IMG/VR virus record: IMGVR_UViG_3300030333_005140
Coordinates: 1 to 31,095 of that record
Source of the DNA: a virus
Direction: 5' to 3' (one strand)
DNA length: 31,095 nucleotides
The translations under genes were made by a program, and so were the position numbers. Below, piece by piece: positions 7,691-14,893 of the stretch; position 1 is the first letter of the stretch; each line of letters opens with the position of its first letter. The notes under the pieces were generated by a model. The model had not been told where the DNA came from. It saw only the letters and a list, made by a program, of their open reading frames with translations, and did no database searches.

Positions 7691-7719
7691 TTGACACGTA
7701 TATATATATCAACTAAATT
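7691..7719 (+). promoter_or_regulatory. Rightward promoter for the GP88-like module
   Basis: A perfect TTGACA (7691-7696) is followed after 17 bases by TAAATT (7714-7719, four of six matches), with an alternating TA tract between. It lies about 55 bases upstream of the rightward start codon at 7774 and is the best candidate for the only rightward transcription unit. Confidence 0.5.
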
Positions 7720-7773
7720 TAAACGCGTTTTGAGAGAGCGCATTAAACACTAAACAATAAAAGAGAGAGTACA

Positions 7774-8481
7774 ATGAAAGAAACCAAGTTATTAACATAT
7801 CCGCACGGATCAACCAAGACTAATAAATCAATGGCCTATGGATACGCGAATTTTATTATGTATCTTGCTCCGCATAAATTAAGCGGTCATAACGTTTGTC
7901 CAGGTGCAACCATAGGCTGTATTGAATCATGTTTAAACGAGAGCGGGCGCGGCAATTGGGTCGAAAAGAACGGTAAAATTAACCCAATACATCAAGCGCG
8001 TTTAAACCGTACATTACTTTATTTTAATGACCGCGCACGGTTTTTTGAACAACTAACAAAAGAGATCAAGAGCGGTATAACGTGGGCAAAAAAACGCGAT
8101 CTGATACCTGTTTTTAGGTTAAACGGTACATCTGATTTACGATGGGAAAACGACTGGCAGAATTTCAATATCATTAAATATTTTAGTGATATTCAATTTT
8201 ATGACTATACTAAATTATGGAACCGTAGAAATTTACCCGCGAATTATCATTTAACATTTAGCCGCGCGGAGTCAAACCAGGAGCAAACATTAAGCGCGAT
8301 TGTTAATGGTTTAAACATTAGCGCAGTGTTTCGTAGTGAGTTACCTAAACAATATCTTGGTTTAAATGTAATTAACGGTGATAAACATGATTTAAGATTT
8401 TTGGACCCGCTGCGATCATGTGTGGGCCTAATAGCTAAGGGCAAAGCAAAACATGATACAAGCGGGTTTGTTATTAACTAA
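7774..8481 (+). CDS. GP88-like cysteine-motif phage protein (235 aa)
   Basis: The motif NVCPGATIGCIESCLNESGR (Cys42, Cys49, Cys53), then HQARLNRT and FRLNGTSDLRW (about residues 114-124), matches a phage family related to gene product 88 domains (CP-x5-C-x3-CL, RT, RLNGTSDxxWE). Its biochemical role is, to my knowledge, not established; the spaced cysteines suggest a metal or Fe-S site. It heads the only rightward module, with an AGAGAGAG ribosome site. It uses CGC/CGT arginine and AGC serine codons far more than the following gene, hinting at separate acquisition. Confidence 0.75.
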   Translation: MKETKLLTYPHGSTKTNKSMAYGYANFIMYLAPHKLSGHNVCPGATIGCIESCLNESGRGNWVEKNGKINPIHQARLNRTLLYFNDRARFFEQLTKEIKSGITWAKKRDLIPVFRLNGTSDLRWENDWQNFNIIKYFSDIQFYDYTKLWNRRNLPANYHLTFSRAESNQEQTLSAIVNGLNISAVFRSELPKQYLGLNVINGDKHDLRFLDPLRSCVGLIAKGKAKHDTSGFVIN

Positions 8482-8498
8482 AAAGGAGAGAATACAAG

Positions 8499-8786
8499 AT
8501 GGAATTCAGAAAAAAAATGTTTGATAAAATAGTCAAAGCTATGAAAGACTTAAAGTTTAAAGCTACAATACACTTAAGTGATAAAGACAGAATAACAATT
8601 GGTCTAGGTAGAGATTATTTTAAAAAGAAAAATCCACACGGAATTGGTGCATTAGATGATGAGATAGATAACAGACTTAGAAAGATAGGTTTACAAAATG
8701 CAAACATTGAGATAGCTGCAGATTCATCAGAGTTTAACGATAAAAAATATACTAAAGCACAACACGATATTCGTGGTGGTGTGTAA
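8499..8786 (+). CDS. Unknown small protein of the rightward module (95 aa)
   Basis: The ATG follows AAAAGGAGAG with good spacing and lies 17 bases after the GP88-like stop, so both are co-transcribed. The protein is mixed alpha/beta and Lys/Asp-rich, beginning MEFRKKMFDKIVKAM, and has no cysteine, signal peptide or membrane segment. Arginine is almost always AGA, unlike the gene before it. I do not recognise it. Linkage to the GP88-like gene is the only clue to its job. Confidence 0.6.
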   Translation: MEFRKKMFDKIVKAMKDLKFKATIHLSDKDRITIGLGRDYFKKKNPHGIGALDDEIDNRLRKIGLQNANIEIAADSSEFNDKKYTKAQHDIRGGV

Positions 8787-8856
8787 GGAGAGAAGTATAT
8801 CCATACTCAGGGAATCACGTAACAATTAAAACATAATAAAAAAGATAGGTTAAATA

Positions 8857-8931
8857 ATGATAACTAAAATACTTGATACATATGTAAAAATATGCGCTTT
8901 AACCTGGGTCCTTTTATGGTTATTGAATTAA
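8857..8931 (+). CDS. Tiny hydrophobic ORF (24 aa), tentative
   Basis: ATG at 8857 opens MITKILDTYVKICALT followed by WVLLWLLN, a short peptide with a hydrophobic end. It overlaps the next tiny ORF. No strong ribosome site is seen. It could be a membrane micropeptide or chance; it is listed because it lies inside the transcript before the terminator. Confidence 0.25.
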   Translation: MITKILDTYVKICALTWVLLWLLN

Positions 8932-8984
8932 TCATATATGGTATATTAGCGCTCTTTTTTATGATGTTATTTGAAAGCGAATAA
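8916..8984 (+). CDS. Tiny membrane peptide ORF (22 aa), tentative
   Basis: ATG at 8916 opens MVIELIIYGILALFFMMLFE, which is one complete hydrophobic helix ending in acidic residues, 19 bases before the terminator stem. It overlaps the preceding tiny ORF in another frame. Such a helix could be a holin-like or membrane-anchoring micropeptide. Size makes it uncertain. Confidence 0.3.
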   Translation: MVIELIIYGILALFFMMLFESE

Positions 8985-9003
8985 AATCATAAATAAAACA
9001 ATT

Positions 9004-9029
9004 AAACCCGCTTAAACGCGGGTTTTTTT
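9004..9029 (+). terminator. Intrinsic terminator of the rightward module
   Basis: AAACCCGC (9004-9011) and GCGGGTTT (9018-9025) form a perfect 8-bp stem with a six-base loop, followed by four further T bases. It closes the rightward transcript just before the 19-bp repeats and so would shield them from transcription. Confidence 0.9.
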
Positions 9030-9039
9030 GTGTCCTGCT

Positions 9040-9115
9040 GCGCACATAAGCGTAACCTGCGCACATAAGCGTAACCTGCGCACATAAGCGTAACCTGCGC
9101 ACATAAGCGTAACCT
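9040..9115 (+). repeat. Four perfect 19-bp tandem repeats (iteron-like)
   Basis: The unit GCGCACATAAGCGTAACCT occurs four times without a mismatch at 9040, 9059, 9078 and 9097, and a fifth partial copy (GCATAA) follows. Each junction contains TGCGCA. The repeats are directly followed by an AT-rich tract and lie between convergent transcription ends, the classic setting of an origin with initiator-binding iterons. No spacer structure of a CRISPR is present. Confidence 0.9.
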
Positions 9116-9356
9116 GCATAATTGACATAGCAAAATAAACGTTTTTTTTGCTTTAATTCACTAGGTTTTTAAGTGTCTAAAATCGATACAATCATTTTGT
9201 TATTAGACATAATACGAATTATAATCAAAATATTTTGATCAGTGTTTTGTCATTTTTTGACCAAAATATGATCCGAAATATGAACAAATATGCTCTAATT
9301 ATATTATACTGGCAGGGTTTTTATATCTATTACGCAGGGTTTGGTTGCCAATTATA
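9116..9356. other. AT-rich non-coding tract, candidate replication origin
   Basis: This 241-base stretch has no convincing gene. It holds a perfect 16-bp palindrome ATCAAAATATTTTGAT (9224-9239), a related half-copy (ACCAAAATATGATC near 9260) and two of three copies of CAGGGTTT (9313, 9335; the third is at 9366). With the adjacent 19-bp repeats it resembles a DNA-unwinding element of an iteron origin. No initiator protein is recognised in the genome, so the function is inferred from layout. Confidence 0.45.
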
Positions 9357-9566
9357 TTATTGCTTCAGGGTTTTTAGCATTCGGTTTCGCCATGCCAATT
9401 TGTCACGCGATAGCATGCGCAACCAACACCGATCTAAATTGCAAACTCGCATGTCTTCATGCCACTCAAACACCAGCGCACAACGCTCACCATCACTAGC
9501 GATCTGCACGAATTCGCAAGACTTATCATCTTTTTTGGAAAGTGGGCATTTTTCAGCGAAAATCAC
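9357..9566 (-). CDS. Possible cysteine-rich small protein (69 aa), doubtful
   Basis: The frame starts at a GTG without a ribosome site and encodes a protein with normal composition, five cysteines and VFEWHEDMRVCNLDRCWLRM near the middle. It lies leftward of the primase-helicase, 150 bases beyond its stop, so it could be the last gene of the early operon. The reading frame opposite encodes a less protein-like 140-residue ORF. A real gene is plausible, but nothing identifies it. Confidence 0.35.
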   Translation of the reverse strand: MIFAEKCPLSKKDDKSCEFVQIASDGERCALVFEWHEDMRVCNLDRCWLRMLSRDKLAWRNRMLKTLKQ

Positions 9567-9581
9567 TAGAGGTGCTGAGAC

Positions 9582-9701
9582 AAAGAATTTGAAGAATTTG
9601 AAGAATATCTCTCTCTCTCTCCTCTATAAATATTTTTTCTCAAATTCTCTTTTTTAGTGTTGACAAGAATTTGAAATTCTTCATATTCTTCATATTCTTC
9701 G
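9582..9701. repeat. Mirrored 9-nt repeats flanking a CT tract
   Basis: On the left are two AAGAATTTG units and a variant (9582-9609); on the right are three ATTCTTCAT-like units (about 9676-9701). They are near reverse complements of each other. Between them are a CT-repeat (9609-9625), an A/T run and an AGTGTTGACAA site. The + strand right arm also contains a perfect odd-centred palindrome AAGAATTT-G-AAATTCTT (9665-9681). Confidence 0.6.
9656..9666 (+). promoter_or_regulatory. AGTGTTGACAA operator-like motif, copy 2
   Basis: This perfect copy of the 11-mer is joined to a 17-bp palindrome (9665-9681). It lies just past the end of the primase-helicase gene, in the non-coding side of the origin region. 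TTGACA with TATTCT 18 bases later could be a weak rightward promoter antisense to the primase gene. Confidence 0.5.
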
Positions 9702-9716
9702 TTTTCTTTGCACGCG

Positions 9717-11567
9717 CTAATCATCAATAATGTCAAGTTCTGTCTCCATTTTCCTATAAATTCCATGCGATATCTTACGCATAAGACCCTGATTTATCAT
9801 ACGATTCATCCAATTCGATACCGCAGCATTACTACTAACACCCACCACGGAATCCAACGCAGCAACAAATGCGTCACGACTAAAGTTATGCCCATCTGTC
9901 AGTATTGCCTGAAGCACCTTTTCTTCTAGTGACTCCTTTGGGTCCGTATACCAGAACATCTCATTCTTTGGCAGTGGCTTTAAATATTCAAAGTACAGAT
10001 GGCCACCATTCACATTGTGCAGTTTGATACCGACTGGCACGCCATGCAGGTCATTCTGACTGCGCACCTTCGTGATCTTCATTACCTTTAGACCAGGCAT
10101 ACGGCTACTACTTGCAAGCTGTACGATACCATCCAAATGATTCGTATATGCGCTACCACCTAGCATATGACTTACGTCCAATGGACTCGCTTCACCCATC
10201 TTTTTATGATGCGACACCATCACGATCGCAACTTTATGTTTGTTCTTCAGATTCACCATGGTACGCAATAGGTCCATCACATCATCGTTCTTGCTCACAT
10301 TCTTATCGGTACTCGTATACAGATTATCCACCACCAACACTTCGCATGGATCAAAGGTAAGATTATTATCGATCGCTTCCCACTTATCCGCGAACACATC
10401 CCGCTGCCCATCGGACAATATTCTAAAATTCTTTTCAAACCTGCCCGCTTCTACTGGATAATCGTTTAACACACGCCCTGCGGTTCGCTTTAAAAGCTGC
10501 GTGAAACTCTCGTCCTTTAACTCGAACTGCACATGCATCACCTTCCTGGCCTTTGGTACGCGAAAATTCAGGAACGGCACTCCCATACTCAAACAGGTCG
10601 CAAGTTGCAGACTGATCACCGATTTACCCACATTCGTACCACCTGCAATGCCAAGTATATCTTTTTTAAAGAACAGATCATCAATGATCGGTTCAGGCAT
10701 ATGCACAAAAGTACTAGTGAACTGCGCAGGACTAAAACTACGCATCCCGCCAAGGTCTTCTGGCTTATCACCAAACCGCACACAACATGCAAGCAGTTCT
10801 TCCATGGTATTTCCATCATTGAACCAGTCTGTTATATCGTAGCTGGAAGGTTTTTGGTTCCACTGCATGATATACAACTCCACCTGCGCACCAAATAGCC
10901 TTTTGGCGAGTTTTTTCGCACCTTCCTCGCCTTTTTCATCGTTATCGTACACTATGTATACCTTATTATATCTATCGTCCAAGGTTATTTTCGCAGGCAG
11001 CGCACCCGCACCTGACGTAAATGTCAGAGCGGATGCGCCATTGCAGTATGCGGTGACCACGTCCTTTTCACCTTCACAGATCACAAGGCTGGAGAGAGAT
11101 AGATGCGGAGTCTCGAACGACTTGCAACCTGCGTCACCGAACTGCGGACCTTTATGAAATTTTACATGATCGTCATTGATCTGGAACACCAACTGCGCAT
11201 TTTTCTTTTCATCACGCCTAACGCCCACAGGCATGTCCAGGCACTTCTCATTCCACGGCAACTCTAACTCCTCGACCGCTTTTTTCCAATGCGCAACAAA
11301 CGTTGCCCGCGCAGCAGCATAGCCACTTTTCTTTACCTCTTTTGACTCCACTTTGACCTTGGTATTGGTCAGTTTATATTCTACCCGCGGGGTTTTTACT
11401 GTCTTTTCTGAAAAATCCCAATGTGCATTGCATTTATGACAATAGGCATACTCACCATTGATCTGCACCGTGCCTTGCTTGCGTGATGTACCATCGTCAC
11501 ACTTAGGACACCAAGCACGCTTACCATTATGAGTTATCCGTGAGAAGACATCTGCTGCACTGCTCAA
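9717..11567 (-). CDS. Bifunctional primase-helicase (616 aa)
   Basis: The domain order is that of T7 gp4-like proteins. An N-terminal zinc ribbon has Cys20, Cys23, Cys43 and Cys46. A TOPRIM primase domain has ICEGEKD (about 163-169) and YDND (207-210). A RecA-type helicase/ATPase domain has Walker A GGTNVGKS (309-316) and Walker B EVLVVDN (about 409-415). A winged-helix-like C-terminus follows (about 560-610). It primes and probably unwinds DNA at the fork, with polymerase supplied by the host since none is encoded. The start is a TTG overlapping the previous stop (TTGA), with AGGAAG upstream. It is the last clear gene of the early operon. Confidence 0.9.
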   Translation of the reverse strand: MSSAADVFSRITHNGKRAWCPKCDDGTSRKQGTVQINGEYAYCHKCNAHWDFSEKTVKTPRVEYKLTNTKVKVESKEVKKSGYAAARATFVAHWKKAVEELELPWNEKCLDMPVGVRRDEKKNAQLVFQINDDHVKFHKGPQFGDAGCKSFETPHLSLSSLVICEGEKDVVTAYCNGASALTFTSGAGALPAKITLDDRYNKVYIVYDNDEKGEEGAKKLAKRLFGAQVELYIMQWNQKPSSYDITDWFNDGNTMEELLACCVRFGDKPEDLGGMRSFSPAQFTSTFVHMPEPIIDDLFFKKDILGIAGGTNVGKSVISLQLATCLSMGVPFLNFRVPKARKVMHVQFELKDESFTQLLKRTAGRVLNDYPVEAGRFEKNFRILSDGQRDVFADKWEAIDNNLTFDPCEVLVVDNLYTSTDKNVSKNDDVMDLLRTMVNLKNKHKVAIVMVSHHKKMGEASPLDVSHMLGGSAYTNHLDGIVQLASSSRMPGLKVMKITKVRSQNDLHGVPVGIKLHNVNGGHLYFEYLKPLPKNEMFWYTDPKESLEEKVLQAILTDGHNFSRDAFVAALDSVVGVSSNAAVSNWMNRMINQGLMRKISHGIYRKMETELDIIDD

Positions 11568-12220
11568 AACTTCCTACGTAGGTCATACAACGCACAGCAA
11601 TGCCTGAACACCTGCGCACCTGCATCGAGTTTTTCTCTATCGATCACATGTTTATGGAACTTACCATCTTCTTTGCCAAAGCGCATTATGATGCCATATT
11701 TTACATCTGCTCTTGGCTGCGCAGCTTCGTACATCATGGTGTATGCACCTAACTGCACCATCATTTCAGGGTATGGTCCACCTTTAGATGTCTTCCAATC
11801 CACTAGTACCAGATCACCATCTATCTTTCCGATACAATCTACCGTACCACCTACGCGTAATTCCTCATTGACCAAGGCGAATTCACTGGCGAGTGCTTTG
11901 AACTTTGCTTTATCATACCAGTTCTTAAAACCAAAGAATGCTTTTAATGCCTGCTCTTCCTGGTTAGGCGTAAAATCCCGCGTATCTACGTCAAATCCTT
12001 GAAGATAACCTTGTATCAATAAATGTGTCAATGTACCCACGTCACCTGCTTCTCGCATGACCGCATCTGCATCCTCACCCTGCGCGGTAATACGCTTTGC
12101 CCATGCGATCAGTGTGTTCTTGTTCCATCCCAACTGATTGTTGATAATGGTGGTCACACTTGCTGCGCGTCTGCCATCCTTTAGTACATAGTTTTGTCCA
12201 TGTAACTTGGTTTTACTCAT
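11564..12220 (-). CDS. Cas4/RecB-like PD-(D/E)XK exonuclease (218 aa)
   Basis: The central motif GGTVDCIGKIDGDLVLVDWK (Asp near 128, then D-x-K in VDWKTSK near 140) and the following QLGAYTMMYEA helix (about 158) are the RecB/Cas4 nuclease signature (D, DxK, QxxxY). An upstream GTLTHLLIQGYL supplies the usual His-bearing helix. Likely role: 5'-3' exonuclease in phage recombination or host DNA degradation. It overlaps the primase-helicase by four bases. No four-cysteine Fe-S cluster like that of true Cas4 is evident. Confidence 0.85.
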   Translation of the reverse strand: MSKTKLHGQNYVLKDGRRAASVTTIINNQLGWNKNTLIAWAKRITAQGEDADAVMREAGDVGTLTHLLIQGYLQGFDVDTRDFTPNQEEQALKAFFGFKNWYDKAKFKALASEFALVNEELRVGGTVDCIGKIDGDLVLVDWKTSKGGPYPEMMVQLGAYTMMYEAAQPRADVKYGIIMRFGKEDGKFHKHVIDREKLDAGAQVFRHCCALYDLRRKF

Positions 12221-12344
12221 CTATTTTCTCCTTTAATTCAAATATGATCAGGAATGTCACTGCAATGGTCAATGCCCAAAAGAACATTCCTAATCCTAAC
12301 ACTAATACATTTGCTACCCATTCTGCTATATCGAACATGATCAT
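12213..12344 (-). CDS. Small membrane protein (43 aa)
   Basis: ATG at 12344 overlaps the stop of the 56-aa gene (ATGA), and its TAA overlaps the start of the nuclease gene. One hydrophobic helix covers about residues 10-34, followed by FELKEKIDE. The tight overlaps on both sides support a real gene. Function is unknown; with its neighbour it forms a pair of co-translated single-span proteins inside the DNA operon. Confidence 0.6.
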   Translation of the reverse strand: MIMFDIAEWVANVLVLGLGMFFWALTIAVTFLIIFELKEKIDE

Positions 12345-12511
12345 GATATCACCTCATCATATATTTTCATTAACACTTCTTCTATCTCTTTTATCTTCTT
12401 TGCTAAATACCATCGTTGTAAATAATGGTATGCAATGATAGATACAATGACTATGGTCACAATGAACACATCAAATGCATTCTCTTGTAATGACTCTAAC
12501 CAATATCTCAT
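12341..12511 (-). CDS. Small membrane protein (56 aa)
   Basis: ATG at 12511 overlaps the stop of the methyltransferase gene (ATGA). A short polar N-terminus leads into one transmembrane helix (VFIVTIVIVSIIAYHYL, about residues 15-31), followed by a charged helical tail rich in Lys and Glu. It may sit in the inner membrane with a cytoplasmic coiled tail. I do not recognise the family. An early membrane role such as superinfection exclusion is possible but unsupported. Confidence 0.6.
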   Translation of the reverse strand: MRYWLESLQENAFDVFIVTIVIVSIIAYHYLQRWYLAKKIKEIEEVLMKIYDEVIS

Positions 12512-13776
12512 ATTATCTCCTTTTGTTTTATGATCGTGGCAACTGCTTGGACCACATCCACGGTCACTGCGTTGCCTGCCTGCTTATATCTTTGTGTGTC
12601 GCTCATCTCAACCACCTTACCATCCATCTCACCATACTTATTATGGTCATCGCTGAAACCTTGTAAACGATTACATTCACGAGGTGTGAGTCTGCGAATG
12701 TTTGTATTTATTTTCACCATACTATCTTTCATAGCACTATTCAATGCATTGGATACATTATCATCTCGTTCTTCTATCTTGGCTGGTTGACCAGCATAGG
12801 TTCTTGTTCTATGAGCAACGCTTTTTGCTTGTATCGTATACTGCTGCATACCAGTATCCAATGTCTGTGCTTCACCTTTACCTACTCTACCTCGCCTGGT
12901 CTTACTATTCGGCACAGAAAGATTGATGGAATCACCAACCTCTGCTTCTGCGTAGCCTTTCTTCGTGGCTTCTGGAATCTTATACAACCCAGTTTTCGCT
13001 CTCATACCGCCACCATCGGTTAAGGTTCTTGAGATTCCATTGGCATCATACACTCGTGTGGCTTCGCTGTCTTTACCTATTGTGCCGATTTGTTTAAGAC
13101 CTTTAACTACATAGGTTTCACCACAAGCATGAACACCTTTTCTATAATCAGCAGTTATTGTTGTACTAATTTTACTGACCTTCCCCGATCCTCTGCTCTC
13201 TCCAAGTATCGTAGAGCTTTCTCCGATAGGAAATACTTGTGGTCCACTTCGGTTTCCAATATATCCGACAATGTATATCCGCTCTCTATTTTGGGGTAGC
13301 CACCAGCGAGTATTAAGTAGTTGGAACTCAATGGTATACCCAAGGTCACTAAGAATTCTGTAGATGACAGCAAATGTGCGTCCATTGTCGTGACTAAGTA
13401 GGCCTTTAACATTTTCGAGAACCAGACATCGGATCGGTCTTTTGTTTTCGACATAATGAGTGAGAAGCCGTGCGATTTCAAAAAAGAGAGTACCTCTGGT
13501 GTCATCAAACCCAAGTCGCTTTCCAGCCACGCTGAATGCTTGGCACGGAAATCCTGCACAAAGGATGTCAATGTTATCTGGTGTATCTCTCCCTGGTCGA
13601 ATAGTTGTAATGTCACCTAACTCCTCACTTTCTTTATAATTATATCTATACACCGCGCTGGCATATTTGTCTATCTCGCTAAAACCTACCCAGTCAAATT
13701 CATAACCTGCGCGCTTAAAACCTTCGTGGAATCCACCGATACCACTAAATAGATCAAGCATTTTCACACCCGACAT
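12508..13776 (-). CDS. C5 cytosine-specific DNA methyltransferase (422 aa)
   Basis: The Dcm/M.HhaI-type motifs are in order: I DLFSGIGGF (about residue 8), IV catalytic PCQAFS (Cys near 78), VI ENVKG (about 121), VIII QNRERIYIVG (about 162) and X QAGNAV near residue 400. The protein is long, with an extended target-recognition region (about 190-350). It transfers methyl from SAM to C5 of cytosine, probably hiding phage DNA from restriction. No cognate restriction enzyme is obvious next to it. I chose ATG at 13776; an in-frame GTG at 13791 and ATG at 13761 are alternatives. Confidence 0.92.
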   Translation of the reverse strand: MSGVKMLDLFSGIGGFHEGFKRAGYEFDWVGFSEIDKYASAVYRYNYKESEELGDITTIRPGRDTPDNIDILCAGFPCQAFSVAGKRLGFDDTRGTLFFEIARLLTHYVENKRPIRCLVLENVKGLLSHDNGRTFAVIYRILSDLGYTIEFQLLNTRWWLPQNRERIYIVGYIGNRSGPQVFPIGESSTILGESRGSGKVSKISTTITADYRKGVHACGETYVVKGLKQIGTIGKDSEATRVYDANGISRTLTDGGGMRAKTGLYKIPEATKKGYAEAEVGDSINLSVPNSKTRRGRVGKGEAQTLDTGMQQYTIQAKSVAHRTRTYAGQPAKIEERDDNVSNALNSAMKDSMVKINTNIRRLTPRECNRLQGFSDDHNKYGEMDGKVVEMSDTQRYKQAGNAVTVDVVQAVATIIKQKEII

Positions 13777-13809
13777 GGTAGCGTCCACCAAGCCAACAGA
13801 TTCAAATGT

Positions 13810-14064
13810 TTATCCATTTTTACCTTTCGCACTTTTGTCGGATGCGCATTCTTTACATATCTTTCTTTGCTTACCATAGGTAACAAAATTCTCATAATAT
13901 TCAATTTTCCTATTCCACCGCGCTTTTGTCTTTTCCCAACAACGCATACAAATATTACAATAAAAAATGCAGCGATCTGCAAGTTCCGCATCTAGATTCT
14001 TTCGCTCATTATGTTTACGAATAATATGTTGTTTCCTTCCACCAAACACTGTGTAATTAGCCAT
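13810..14064 (-). CDS. Small Cys-rich protein, possible zinc finger (84 aa)
   Basis: The protein is basic. CIFYCNICMRC (about residues 32-42) and KICKECASD (about 68-76) give paired CxxC motifs as in zinc-ribbon or degenerate HNH proteins, but the His-Asn-His residues of an HNH nuclease are not clear. Its start overlaps the end of the 71-aa gene upstream by 8 bases, and it precedes the methyltransferase. A nucleic-acid-binding accessory role is a guess. Confidence 0.6.
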   Translation of the reverse strand: MANYTVFGGRKQHIIRKHNERKNLDAELADRCIFYCNICMRCWEKTKARWNRKIEYYENFVTYGKQRKICKECASDKSAKGKNG

Positions 14065-14272
14065 GAATGCTCCTTTTTAGTTCCTCGGTCATATCTTTCT
14101 CTTTCTCATTATCATCGACATACACACCAAACAAGACCTCTGCGCTCCTGCGCCTTTGCATCAGTTCACTAAGGTCACAGATCAGGTCGCTCCAGGTTGG
14201 TCTTTGAATATAGGTGTCTTCCATCTCACCATGGTCATTATCATATATGATACCACCTGCGTAATGTTTCAT
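14057..14272 (-). CDS. Unknown small acidic protein (71 aa)
   Basis: It begins MKHYAGGIIYDNDHGEMEDT and continues with helical segments carrying Asp, Glu and Arg (LICDLSELMQRRRSAEVLFG). There is no signal peptide, cysteine or membrane segment. It overlaps the next gene by 8 bases and lies 21 bases from the previous one, consistent with operon membership. I do not recognise it. Confidence 0.55.
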   Translation of the reverse strand: MKHYAGGIIYDNDHGEMEDTYIQRPTWSDLICDLSELMQRRRSAEVLFGVYVDDNEKEKDMTEELKRSIHG

Positions 14273-14293
14273 TAACTAAATCTAAAAAATCCT

Positions 14294-14893
14294 TTATCTA
14301 TTTTTAACATTACAAAATTCAGTTGCTTTTTGTTTTTTACATTCAAAAGCAATTCTCCAAATTCGTTTAATTTTTTTCACATCTTTTAATGAAAGTAAAA
14401 ACCAATATCTCAAAGCCATGTCAGTTAAAACACCTGTTATGTCTCCTATCGTTGGTCTATGTGAACGCCAGAAGTTGATAAAGTGTTGTTCCGTTATACC
14501 ATTTAGACAGTTTACACCTACTATTGGAAAAGTAAAAATCAACAATGACTTATCGCGCATTAAATCAAAAACTATTGGAAAAAAATGGTCTGGATAACCA
14601 TAGCTATCTATATCTATCACATCCCACTTTTTCTTATCTGCGCGCATTTGATAGATATAATCAAAACTACTTCCAAATTTTTCCTTTGTCATAGACGTAA
14701 CAGAACCATATTGTTTATAATAAGCAGATAAATTGCCTTGTCCACCAAATACTTCTAATATCTCTTTATTTTTAAAAAATGATTTAAATAAATCTAACTG
14801 TTGTATTTTTTCTTTTGGGTGATGATATTCATCATCATTATTTTTTTGCTTTTGTCTGATCAATATATGACTTTTTTTTGTATGTCCTGTCAT
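14294..14893 (-). CDS. Class I SAM methyltransferase-like protein (199 aa)
   Basis: ILEVFGGQGNLSAYY (about residues 45-59) has the glycine-rich SAM-binding motif I, and DVIDIDSYGYPDHFF (91-105) is the acidic catalytic-edge strand. This recalls the D-x-D-P/S-Y/F-G segment of Trm1-type (N2,N2-dimethylguanosine) methyltransferases and related nucleic-acid enzymes. The target (DNA, tRNA or nucleotide) cannot be told. The N-terminus is unusually basic and Gln-rich. Its start touches the end of a PD-(D/E)XK nuclease gene. AT content is higher than in neighbouring genes, hinting at recent transfer. Confidence 0.6.
   Translation of the reverse strand: MTGHTKKSHILIRQKQKNNDDEYHHPKEKIQQLDLFKSFFKNKEILEVFGGQGNLSAYYKQYGSVTSMTKEKFGSSFDYIYQMRADKKKWDVIDIDSYGYPDHFFPIVFDLMRDKSLLIFTFPIVGVNCLNGITEQHFINFWRSHRPTIGDITGVLTDMALRYWFLLSLKDVKKIKRIWRIAFECKKQKATEFCNVKNR

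Noticed and set aside
8499-8984. Rightward module as a toxin-antitoxin pair
   Set aside because: Neither protein shows a recognisable toxin or antitoxin motif, and the gene sizes and order do not fit a known type.
9040-9115. CRISPR array from the repeated 19-mers
   Set aside because: Units are directly tandem with no spacers and no cas genes are present.
9235-9657. 140-aa rightward ORF
   Set aside because: No ribosome site, odd composition, and it covers origin-like repeats and the more protein-like frame on the other strand.
9566-9766. 66-aa leftward ORF overlapping the primase-helicase end
   Set aside because: Low-complexity product made from the 9-nt repeat arrays and (CT)n tract, overlapping a well-supported gene.
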